Assembly (NCBI GenBank): GCA_947174505.1
Contig: CAMWJF010000004.1
Location: forward strand, 1-64,000
From: an uncultured Lachnospiraceae bacterium
Lineage (GTDB): Bacteria; Bacillota; Clostridia; Lachnospirales; Lachnospiraceae
DNA: 64,000 nucleotides
Direction of reading: 5' to 3'
The translations under genes were made by a program, and so were the position numbers. Each line of letters opens with the position of its first letter. Within the stretch, counting starts at the first letter, position 1. The notes under the pieces were generated by a model. The model did no database searches. It was not told the origin of the DNA and worked only from the letters and a program-made list of their open reading frames with translations. Of the stretch, positions 55,151-62,638 are shown one piece after another.

Positions 55151-56428
55151 ATGATTGACATTAAGTATTTAAGGGAGAATCCCGAGGCAGTAAAAGAGAA
55201 TATCAGAAAGAAATTTCAGGAGCAGAAGCTCCCGCTGGTGGATGAAGTGATTGCCCTGGACGCTGAAGTCAGGGCAGCGCAGCAGGAGGCCGATGATATC
55301 CGGGCTAAGAGAAATAAGATATCCAAAGAGATCGGCGCACTGATGGCACAGGGAAAGAAAGACGAAGCCGAGGCGAAGAAAGCCGAGGTTGCAGCAGGTG
55401 CGGCAAGACTTTCCGAGCTGGAGGCAAAGGAAACCGATCTGCGTGAGAAAATCAAAAAGGATATGATGACGATTCCGAATATCATCGACCCTTCCGTTCC
55501 TATCGGTAAAGATGATACGGAAAATGTGGAAATACAGAAATACGGCGACCCGGTGGTACCTGATTTTGAGATACCTTATCATACGGAAATTATGGAGCGC
55601 TTTCACGGTATTGATATGGATGCGGCGGGGCGCGTGGCCGGAAACGGATTTTATTATCTGATGGGCGATATTGCAAGATTACATTCCGCGGTCATCGCTT
55701 ATGCGAGAGATTTTATGATTGGCAGAGGCTTTACCTACTGTGTGCCGCCTTTTATGATCAGAAGCGCGGTAGTGGATGGCGTTATGAGCTTTGCGGAAAT
55801 GGATGCCATGATGTACAAGATCGAGGGAGAGGATTTATATCTGATCGGTACATCGGAGCATTCCATGATCGGTAAGTTTATAGATACCATTATTCCCGAG
55901 GAAGAGCTGCCCCATACGCTCACCAGTTATTCTCCATGTTTCCGTAAGGAAAAAGGAGCGCACGGTATTGAGGAGAGAGGTGTTTACCGTATCCACCAGT
56001 TTGAAAAGCAGGAAATGATCGTGGTATGTAAGCCTGAAGAATCTCCGATGTGGTTTGAAAAGTTATGGCAGAATACTGTAGATCTGTTCCGTTCTTTGGA
56101 CATTCCGGTGAGAACGATTGAGTGCTGTTCTGGCGATCTGGCTGATTTGAAGGTAAAGTCCTATGATGTGGAGGCATGGTCACCCAGACAGAAAAAATAT
56201 TTTGAGGTGGGAAGCTGTTCTAATCTGGGAGATGCCCAGGCAAGGAGACTCCGCATTCGCGTAAATGGCGCTAATGGAAAGTATTTTGCACATACACTGA
56301 ATAATACAGTGGTAGCGCCGCCCAGAATGCTGATTGCCTTTCTGGAAAATAATTTGCAGGAGGACGGCTCTGTCCGTGTTCCTGAAGTGCTTCGGCCTTA
56401 TATGGGCGGAATGACAGAGATCCGTTAG
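55151..56428 (+). CDS. serS: Seryl-tRNA synthetase
   Basis: A protein of 425 aa, the normal length. The N-terminal tRNA-binding coiled coil spans about 30-105 (VIALDAEVRAAQQEADDIRAKRNKISKEI). Class II motif 2 is FRKEKGAHGIEERGVYRIHQFEKQE and motif 3 is NNTVVAPPRMLIAFLENN. The serine site includes TSEHSMIGKF. It begins 15 bp after the HD-GYP gene with AGAAAGGA ahead of the ATG, so co-transcription is likely. Confidence 0.97.
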   Translation: MIDIKYLRENPEAVKENIRKKFQEQKLPLVDEVIALDAEVRAAQQEADDIRAKRNKISKEIGALMAQGKKDEAEAKKAEVAAGAARLSELEAKETDLREKIKKDMMTIPNIIDPSVPIGKDDTENVEIQKYGDPVVPDFEIPYHTEIMERFHGIDMDAAGRVAGNGFYYLMGDIARLHSAVIAYARDFMIGRGFTYCVPPFMIRSAVVDGVMSFAEMDAMMYKIEGEDLYLIGTSEHSMIGKFIDTIIPEEELPHTLTSYSPCFRKEKGAHGIEERGVYRIHQFEKQEMIVVCKPEESPMWFEKLWQNTVDLFRSLDIPVRTIECCSGDLADLKVKSYDVEAWSPRQKKYFEVGSCSNLGDAQARRLRIRVNGANGKYFAHTLNNTVVAPPRMLIAFLENNLQEDGSVRVPEVLRPYMGGMTEIR

Positions 56429-56519
56429 AAGACGGGTTAGATAAAGCGACAGAATTTATGAGCGTTTTTGACAGGTTGATCTGATTAGAATATGATTAAT
56501 AACAAAGGAGGTGAAATCT

Positions 56520-57401
56520 TTGCATAAATTTATGCGGGCGATTGGATTCAGCAAGCTCTCAGACAGACGGGAAGAACAGCGTCTGATTACGGATATTATC
56601 ATGAACGCGACGCACCGTTCCTATACTTCCAACGGTGATGATACCATACTCGCGGAGTTTTGCGAGGATTTCGCACAGGATATCGGAATTGCTGTCTGCG
56701 GTGAGTTCGATGCGGAAGAAAAATTTACTTACGATTATTATTATCCCTATTTGCGCGGCACAGGCATCAGTTCCTGTGAGGATGTGTCGGTGGAACGTCA
56801 TGCTGACAAGGAATCTTATGCGGGTGTATGCGATGATATTAAGGTGGGTGTGAGTCTGATCTTTTACCTGCAGAACATCGTCCCGTATGTGAAAGCGCAG
56901 ACTACGGATATGCTTCCGGTAACTGGTACAACTTTAACGTTGTCAGGATTGTCAATTAGTGGTAAAATAATATTACCGATTGGAAAAGACGAGAGAGACA
57001 GACAGAGAATACAGAAAGACTCCATGAGCCGTAACCAGTTGATCGCGGCAGCCCGTAAAGGGGATGAGGATGCGATTGAAAGTCTCACTTTGGAGGATAT
57101 GGATATCTATTCCACTATCTCCAAGAAGATTCTTACGGAAGACGTATTCAGTCTGGTGGATACTTATTTTATGCCTTACGGTGTGGAGTGCGACCAGTAT
57201 TCGGTGATGGGAGAAATTATGGATATTTCTCTGCGGGTGAACAGAATTACCCGTGAAGAAATTTATGTGCTTCGTCTTTGCTGTAACGATCTGGAGTTTG
57301 ATATCTGTATCAATAAAAAGGATTTATATGGAGAACCGCAGATTGGCCGCCGGTTTAAGGGGGTTATCTGGATGCAGGGATATATCAATTATCCGATGTA
57401 G
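56520..57401 (+). CDS. DUF3881 family protein
   Basis: A protein of 293 aa starting FMRAIGFSKLSDRREEQRLI, the usual beginning of the DUF3881 family, and ending IGRRFKGVIWMQGYINYP. It is soluble and has no recognised catalytic motif. The family appears confined to Clostridia, mainly Lachnospiraceae, which supports the taxonomic call. AGGAGGTG lies six bases before the TTG at 56520, so translation probably starts there; the ATG at 56532 is too far from it. Confidence 0.85.
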   Translation: MHKFMRAIGFSKLSDRREEQRLITDIIMNATHRSYTSNGDDTILAEFCEDFAQDIGIAVCGEFDAEEKFTYDYYYPYLRGTGISSCEDVSVERHADKESYAGVCDDIKVGVSLIFYLQNIVPYVKAQTTDMLPVTGTTLTLSGLSISGKIILPIGKDERDRQRIQKDSMSRNQLIAAARKGDEDAIESLTLEDMDIYSTISKKILTEDVFSLVDTYFMPYGVECDQYSVMGEIMDISLRVNRITREEIYVLRLCCNDLEFDICINKKDLYGEPQIGRRFKGVIWMQGYINYPM

Positions 57402-57427
57402 GTTTTTCATTATAAATAAAAGCAGTT

Positions 57428-57499
57428 GTTCCCTTAGTTAAATGGATATAACAGGAGCCTCCTAAGCCCCAGTTGTGGGTTCGATTCCCGCAGGGAACG
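57428..57499 (+). tRNA. tRNA-Arg (anticodon CCT)
   Basis: Acceptor GTTCCCT/AGGGAAC pairs fully. The D stem is GTTA/TAAC. The anticodon loop is CTCCTAA with CCT at its centre, reading AGG. The T stem is GTGGG/CCCGC (one T-G) with loop TTCGATT. The discriminator is G and CCA is not encoded. The anticodon stem GGAGC/GCCCC has an A-C mismatch at its third pair. A strong terminator starts three bases after. Confidence 0.93.
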
Positions 57500-57502
57500 C
57501 TG

Positions 57503-57549
57503 AAAAAGGCTGTAAATTCAAGGATTCTTGAGTTTACAGCCTTTTTTCT
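57503..57549 (+). terminator. Rho-independent terminator after tRNA-Arg
   Basis: AAAAAGGCTGTAAA (57503-57516) pairs with TTTACAGCCTTTTT (57533-57546), followed by more T. Confidence 0.93.
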
Positions 57550-57737
57550 TTTTGTTAAAAAACGCGTAATCCATATATAAAGGAAGATGGATATGCGGTA
57601 AGAAGGAGAACCCAGTCTGCCGTATGTGGTATACTCTGTGAAGCATTGTCTGCCTTGTATTCCTTTATGAAAAGAAATATAATAAAGCGGACAGACAGAG
57701 CTGTGCAATAAAGAAAAAGTGAAAGAGGTTTGATCTT

Positions 57738-58424
57738 ATGGCCAATATTCTGGTTGTTGAAGATGAAAAAAGCATGCAGGAAATTATTGCGGAATATATG
57801 CAGCGCGGCGGACATACCTGTTTTACGGCAGATGATGGAGTGGATGCGCTTATGGCGCTTAAAAATCATCCCATGGATCTGATGATCCTGGATATTATGA
57901 TGCCACACCTTGATGGGTTTTCCGTCTGTAAGATGGCAAGGGAAATGAGCAGTCTTCCTATTATCATGCTGACAGCCAAAAGCAATGAGGACGATAAATT
58001 AAAAGGTTATGATCTGGGAGCGGATGATTATATGACTAAGCCCTTCAGTCCGAAAGTGCTGCTGGCAAAAGCAAACGCCTTATTACGTCGTTCTTCTGTC
58101 CTTCTGGCAGACACTGTAAACACCACTAACTGTGTTAATGGTGGGAAAATTTCTATCCTTCCGTCTACCCATAAGGTTTTTCTGGAAGGGCAGGAGATTA
58201 CCCTGACCTACAAGGAATATGAACTGCTTCATTTCCTTATGTCAAACCCAGGCCAGATTTTCAGCCGGGAACAGTTACTGAACCGAATATGGGGATATGA
58301 CTTTGAGGGAACTACCAGGACCGTGGATACGCATATTAAAACCCTCCGGCAGAAACTGGGCGGGGAGGGCAGGCATATCGTTACGCTCATCCGATCCGGC
58401 TATAAATTTGAGGTGACAGCATGA
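57738..58424 (+). CDS. OmpR/PhoB-family response regulator
   Basis: A protein of 228 aa. Receiver (1-118): ILVVEDEKSMQEIIAEYM, phosphoacceptor in LMILDIMMPHLDGF, IIMLTAKSNEDD, and ADDYMTKPFSPK. The C-terminal winged helix (about 130-226) has LTYKEYELLHFLMSNPGQIFSREQLLNRIWGYDFEGTTRTVDTHIKTLRQKLG. OmpR-type regulators bind direct repeats about 11 bp apart, and such repeats occur at 59530-59573. Its stop overlaps the kinase start (ATGA). Confidence 0.95.
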   Translation: MANILVVEDEKSMQEIIAEYMQRGGHTCFTADDGVDALMALKNHPMDLMILDIMMPHLDGFSVCKMAREMSSLPIIMLTAKSNEDDKLKGYDLGADDYMTKPFSPKVLLAKANALLRRSSVLLADTVNTTNCVNGGKISILPSTHKVFLEGQEITLTYKEYELLHFLMSNPGQIFSREQLLNRIWGYDFEGTTRTVDTHIKTLRQKLGGEGRHIVTLIRSGYKFEVTA

Positions 58425-59497
58425 AAATGAATGACCATATGAATGTATTTACCATCCGGAAGAAAATACTGCTGGCCTCCAAACTGATGGGGGTGATTCT
58501 GGTGTTATCTTATGTGTTTTCTGCCAGACTGCCTTTTGACGCAGACATCTCCCTTATGATCTGGCTTTTGTTTGTTGCTGCCCTGATCTGTGTGATTGAT
58601 TCATGGATGGCACGGTTTATCTCAAAACCCGTGTCTGAACTGAATGACGCAGCAGGCCGCATGGCGGCACTGGACTTTTCCCAGCCCTGCAAGGTAGCGG
58701 GGCATGATGAATTTGGGGAGCTTTCCCATAGTCTGAACGTTATGGCCAGAAGTCTCCAGAATGCATTTGAGGAACTGGAGCTTGTAAATGCGAGACTGGA
58801 ACAGGACGTAGAGCAGAAAAAGCGTCTGCTGGCTGAGCGGAAGGAACTGGTGGACAATCTTTCCCATGAAATGAAAACGCCCCTGGGCGTCATCCGGGCC
58901 TATGCCGAAGGGCTGCAGGATGAAACAGATGAGAAAAAAAGACAGGACTATTACCAGGTCATCATAGAGGAAGCAGAACGTATGGGCAGCCTGATTACAA
59001 CCCTGCTTGATCTGTCTGCACTGGAAAACGGAGCCACAGAGCTTGCTCCGGAGCGTTTCGACTTTGTGGAATTTCTGGAAACCGTAGCCGGCCGGTTACT
59101 GATGGATATCCCTGATGCCGATTTTAATCTGCAATATGAACTGCCGGAACTGCCTGTCTATGTCCGTACGGATAAGGACAGAATGGAGCAGGTGTTGAAC
59201 AATCTGATCATCAATGCAAAGCGGAATGTCCGGCCAGGAGGTATTTTGAAGCTTTCGCTCACAGAACGGGATGGTATGCTGGATTTTTCCGTCTATAATC
59301 AGGGGCAGCGCATCCCGGAAGAAAACCTGTCAAAAATCTGGACAAAATTTTATCGTTATAAAAATACAAAATACAGTGGTTCAGGGTTAGGGCTTGCGAT
59401 TGTGGCACAGATTCTTTCCATGCAGCATTTCACATATGGCGCTTTAAACCGGCAGGACGGAGTGATGTTCTATTTCAATATTCCTATTGTCAAATAA
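58421..59497 (+). CDS. HisKA-type sensor histidine kinase
   Basis: A protein of 358 aa. Two membrane helices (about 14-30 and 41-62) are separated by only about ten residues, so there is no extracellular sensor. A HAMP domain follows (RFISKPVSELNDAAGRMAALDF). HisKA: LVDNLSHEMKTPLGVIRAYAEGL. ATPase: VLNNLIINAKRNV (N box), and GSGLGLAIVAQIL (G2). Kinases with short intramembrane sensing often monitor envelope stress or a partner ABC transporter, which fits the downstream genes. It is translationally coupled to the regulator. Confidence 0.93.
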   Translation: MKMNDHMNVFTIRKKILLASKLMGVILVLSYVFSARLPFDADISLMIWLLFVAALICVIDSWMARFISKPVSELNDAAGRMAALDFSQPCKVAGHDEFGELSHSLNVMARSLQNAFEELELVNARLEQDVEQKKRLLAERKELVDNLSHEMKTPLGVIRAYAEGLQDETDEKKRQDYYQVIIEEAERMGSLITTLLDLSALENGATELAPERFDFVEFLETVAGRLLMDIPDADFNLQYELPELPVYVRTDKDRMEQVLNNLIINAKRNVRPGGILKLSLTERDGMLDFSVYNQGQRIPEENLSKIWTKFYRYKNTKYSGSGLGLAIVAQILSMQHFTYGALNRQDGVMFYFNIPIVK

Positions 59498-59529
59498 GTT
59501 TACTGTTCACGGTATCTTGCTAATAAAGA

Positions 59530-59573
59530 TTTCACACCAACTTCACACCAGCTTCACATGAACTTCACCGCGC
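59530..59573 (+). promoter_or_regulatory. Four 11-bp direct repeats, likely OmpR-type regulator site
   Basis: TTTCACACCAA, CTTCACACCAG, CTTCACATGAA and CTTCACCGCGC follow each other without a gap. All four carry TTCAC at the same phase. Spacing of 11 bp is the classic layout for two OmpR/PhoB-family dimers. It lies between the two-component genes and the ABC operon. Confidence 0.7.
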
Positions 59574-59627
59574 TTTTTTATTCTTATCCCATCAAGAGGA
59601 AAAATCCTCAAAAAGGAGGTAACGATT

Positions 59628-59780
59628 ATGTTCCTGGGTTTAGAATGGTACTGGTGGCTTGTGATCGCGGCGGCGCTTATTATCATCATTCCGCTGAAAG
59701 TAAAGTTTATGAAATGGTGGAGCAGACGGGAACAGGATAGGAAAAAGGGACAACGTGGGAAATGGGGGGATGAAGAATGA
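59628..59780 (+). CDS. 50-aa single-helix membrane peptide, first gene of ABC operon
   Basis: MFLGLEWYWWLVIAAALIII begins the peptide and forms one membrane helix, with KVKFMKWWSRREQDRKKGQR as a basic, Trp-bearing cytoplasmic tail and GKWGDEE at the end. AAAGGAGGT lies seven to eight bases before the ATG, one of the strongest ribosome-binding sites in the window. Its TGA overlaps the ATG of the ATPase gene (ATGA), so it is translated and coupled. I do not know a family. It may be a regulator of the transporter or the kinase. Confidence 0.75.
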   Translation: MFLGLEWYWWLVIAAALIIIIPLKVKFMKWWSRREQDRKKGQRGKWGDEE

Positions 59781-60625
59781 TCGAGGTGAAAAATCTGACT
59801 TTTTCCTACGGAAAAGACAAACAGGCATTGCACGGTTTAAATTTCACTGTGGAGGATGGAGAGATTTTTGGGTTTCTGGGGCCAAACGGTTCCGGGAAGT
59901 CTACGACCCAGAAGATATTGACCGGCATACTGAAAGGGCATGGCGGAGAAGCGCTCCTGTTCGGGAAAGATTTAAGGGAAGTACATACGCAGGAATTTTT
60001 CCGGAAAATTGGCGTCCTGTTTGAGTTTCCCTATCTGTACGCCAACTTGAGCGCTCTTGACAACCTGCATTATTTTTCCTCCTTCTATCCCAAAGAACAG
60101 CTGAGGGATGCGGAAGAAGTGCTTGAAGAACTGGAATTCAAGAAAGATTTTTTAAGGAAACCGGTCTCCTCTTATTCCAAGGGGATGCGCCAGCGTGTCA
60201 GTATGGCAAGGGCTTTGATCAGCAATCCGAAGCTTTTGTTTCTGGACGAACCCACCAGCGGCCTTGATCCTACCGGGGCGGTTCTCTTCCGCAGGATTAT
60301 TGAGAACGAACGCCGGAAAGGAACGACGGTATTTGTAACTACCCACAATATGCTGGACGCTGATCTGCTTTGCGACAGGGTAGCTTTTATCTCTAATGGG
60401 AACATTGTTGCGCTTGATACGCCGAGAAATCTGAAAGAGCAGAACAGCAGCCATAGCATTACTGTTCATTATCAGTATCAGGGCAGAAGGGAAGAAAAAA
60501 TGATGGAAGCGCCGGAGCTGAAATCAGGCATCCCCTTCCCATATGATGAGCTGCTCAGCATTCACTCCCAGGAGCCGACGCTGGAGGATATCTTTATCCG
60601 GTATGCAGGAAGGAGGCTGTCTTGA
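59777..60625 (+). CDS. ABC transporter ATP-binding protein
   Basis: A protein of 282 aa. Walker A: GFLGPNGSGKSTTQKIL. Q-loop region: IGVLFEFPYLYANLSALDNL. Signature: SYSKGMRQRVSMARAL. Walker B: LLFLDEPTSGLDPTG. H-loop: TTHNM. The C-terminal part (about 215-282) is the accessory domain of ABC-2-type exporters. It would energise the two permeases that follow with overlapping or near-overlapping starts. Confidence 0.95.
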   Translation: MIEVKNLTFSYGKDKQALHGLNFTVEDGEIFGFLGPNGSGKSTTQKILTGILKGHGGEALLFGKDLREVHTQEFFRKIGVLFEFPYLYANLSALDNLHYFSSFYPKEQLRDAEEVLEELEFKKDFLRKPVSSYSKGMRQRVSMARALISNPKLLFLDEPTSGLDPTGAVLFRRIIENERRKGTTVFVTTHNMLDADLLCDRVAFISNGNIVALDTPRNLKEQNSSHSITVHYQYQGRREEKMMEAPELKSGIPFPYDELLSIHSQEPTLEDIFIRYAGRRLS

Positions 60626-61620
60626 AAAGCCTTTTTTTTTTATTCAAAAAAGACTGCCGGATGATGGCGTCGGGAAAATTCTTCCTTGTAGCGTTGGGAT
60701 CGCTTTTGCTCTATACGTTGTTCATACATTTTGGATATCTGAACTTCATGGAGGATAATTCCAATATGTTCAATGTATATCTCTATGATCCGAATGGCGT
60801 GTATACGGAGGTATCTCCGCTTGTCCTTCCTGTGGCATCCGAAGAAGAACTGGATGAGGCGCTTGCCGGGGATACAGGCGGTATCGGAATCCGCGTAAAG
60901 GATGGGAAACCCAATATCGTACTTTATGCAGGAACAGAAAAAGTTGACCGGCATAGAGCAGATTATGCGCTCTCACTTCTGCATTCCGGCATTGGATATC
61001 AGCCGGAAACCGTGGGGGATAATACCGTGGAGATGAAACTGCGCAGGGAAATCACCTGTGAACTGCTGTTCATTGAGATTGTTGCCGTAGGGTTTTTGGG
61101 GATTGCCTCTGTACTGTTTAAGGAAAAACAGATGGGAGTGATCCGTGTCCATGCCATTATGCCGCTTTCCAAGAGTCTGTTTGTATTTTCCAAGGTTTTT
61201 CTTTTTCTGCTCACGGATTTAATTTTTGCAGCTTTGATGACTCTGTTTAATGTGGGACCCAAAGAAGCGGGAGGCATTTTGCCTGCCGTGCTGATACAGA
61301 CAGGTATTTTGTCCCTGATCATGGCCCTTACAGGCTTCGGCTGTACGATGCTGTTAAAAGATTTCAAACAGTTTTCCCTGGCCTATCTGGTGATTGCGCT
61401 TTTTGTTGCGACGCCGGTTTTTCTGTCGGCCAACACTGCAATTAAAATAGACTGGATATACTATCATCCGTTTTACCACGTGTATATGGGCCTAAAAAAT
61501 GCTTTTTTTGGTACGCCCGTTACAAACCCTGTTTATTATATCTGTATAGTGTGTGTCATTATTTTACTCTTTGGCATTGCCACCGCAGCATTCCGCAAAG
61601 AAATGGGAAAGGAGGGCTGA
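60622..61620 (+). CDS. ABC-2-type transporter permease 1
   Basis: A protein of 332 aa. One N-terminal membrane helix (about 15-33) is followed by an extracytoplasmic domain (about 35-145, DPNGVYTEVSPLVLPVASEEELDEAL). Five to six C-terminal helices follow (LLFIEIVAVGFLGIASVLFKEKQMGVIRVHA ...), with the coupling-helix-like FKEKQMG. This is the ABC-2 export layout. Translation starts at TTG (60622), which overlaps the ATPase stop (TTGA), five bases after AGGAGG. The substrate is unknown. Confidence 0.85.
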   Translation: MKSLFFLFKKDCRMMASGKFFLVALGSLLLYTLFIHFGYLNFMEDNSNMFNVYLYDPNGVYTEVSPLVLPVASEEELDEALAGDTGGIGIRVKDGKPNIVLYAGTEKVDRHRADYALSLLHSGIGYQPETVGDNTVEMKLRREITCELLFIEIVAVGFLGIASVLFKEKQMGVIRVHAIMPLSKSLFVFSKVFLFLLTDLIFAALMTLFNVGPKEAGGILPAVLIQTGILSLIMALTGFGCTMLLKDFKQFSLAYLVIALFVATPVFLSANTAIKIDWIYYHPFYHVYMGLKNAFFGTPVTNPVYYICIVCVIILLFGIATAAFRKEMGKEG

Positions 61621-61622
61621 GC

Positions 61623-62636
61623 ATGAAAGGATTGATTTATCAGTTGAAAAGCGTCAGGAAAGATAAGTTTTGTATCATGTCATTTCTCCTGCCTATTGTT
61701 GTAGCCATGGCGTTAAATATTGTCGGCTCCATTGACCTTTCTTCTTTAGGCGAATATTTCTTTTGTGTGGTTGAGGGTGAGGTCGCTGATGAAACGAGGG
61801 AGTGGCTTATGGGATACGGCGATGTTACGGTCTGTCAGACGAGGGAGGAATGGCTTTCGGCGATCAGGGAGCCGTCTACCAATCTGATCGGCGTGGAGAT
61901 GGACGGAAAGGGCATCAAAACCATTTTAGCCGGCGATGAATTACCATTGTGGCGGCAGGCGGCAGCTACACTTCCGGATCTTTATGAACAGAGGGAAACG
62001 TCTTCCGGAGTCAGCATACAGACCTTGGAACAGCCTGACGTGCTGACTGGAGTTCAATACATTTTTATGGCAATGACATTGATCGTTGCTATGTTCATGG
62101 GCTGTACCTTTAATGCGATGAACATCATTTCTGAAAAAGAAGATGGTGTCGCGCTGGTCAATGAAATCCTGCCTATGACACCCAGACAATATGTGATCCA
62201 GAAAATTTTTATCGGCTTTGTATTTGGCTGTCTGTCCGCGATGGTTACGGCGGCAGTCTGCTTCAGGCTTTCCCCTGCTGGGACAGCGGTCATGCTTGTG
62301 CTGACGGTACTGTCAGCCTTTGTGGCGGCTCTGGTGGGTCTGTTTGTGGGCCGTATTTCAGAGGGGATGATGGTAGGCGTGGTTTATATCAAGGTCATTA
62401 TGATTGTGTTCATGGCGGTCCCCCTGCTTAAGTACCTGGCGATGGCAGGAAATAAGGTTCTCTCCGGTATCTGCTATCTGATTCCGTCCTGCGCAACCTT
62501 TGAGGGCGTCATGGATCTGGCAAACGGCGGTATGGCAGCGGCAGGCAAAGATATGGCGATTCTTGCGGCTCATTGTGCGGGCTGGCTTCTGCTTTATCTT
62601 CTGATATCCAGACGCCGGAAGAAACCATTATTTTGA
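61623..62636 (+). CDS. ABC-2-type transporter permease 2
   Basis: A protein of 337 aa, starting two bases after permease 1. It has one N-terminal helix (SFLLPIVVAMALNIVGSI), an extracytoplasmic domain (about 40-140), and six C-terminal helices from YIFMAMTLIVAMFMGCTFNAMNIISEKEDGVALVNEILPMTPRQYV, which is the ABC-2 coupling region. It is laid out like permease 1 though the sequences differ, so the exporter is likely a heterodimer. The tail is basic (LLISRRRKKPLF). The stop is three bases from the convergent carboxypeptidase stop. Confidence 0.86.
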   Translation: MKGLIYQLKSVRKDKFCIMSFLLPIVVAMALNIVGSIDLSSLGEYFFCVVEGEVADETREWLMGYGDVTVCQTREEWLSAIREPSTNLIGVEMDGKGIKTILAGDELPLWRQAAATLPDLYEQRETSSGVSIQTLEQPDVLTGVQYIFMAMTLIVAMFMGCTFNAMNIISEKEDGVALVNEILPMTPRQYVIQKIFIGFVFGCLSAMVTAAVCFRLSPAGTAVMLVLTVLSAFVAALVGLFVGRISEGMMVGVVYIKVIMIVFMAVPLLKYLAMAGNKVLSGICYLIPSCATFEGVMDLANGGMAAAGKDMAILAAHCAGWLLLYLLISRRRKKPLF

Positions 62637-62638
62637 TA

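Noticed and set aside
59755..60024. Alternative reading frame overlapping the ABC ATPase start
   Set aside because: It is out of frame with the clear Walker A protein and has no independent start signal.
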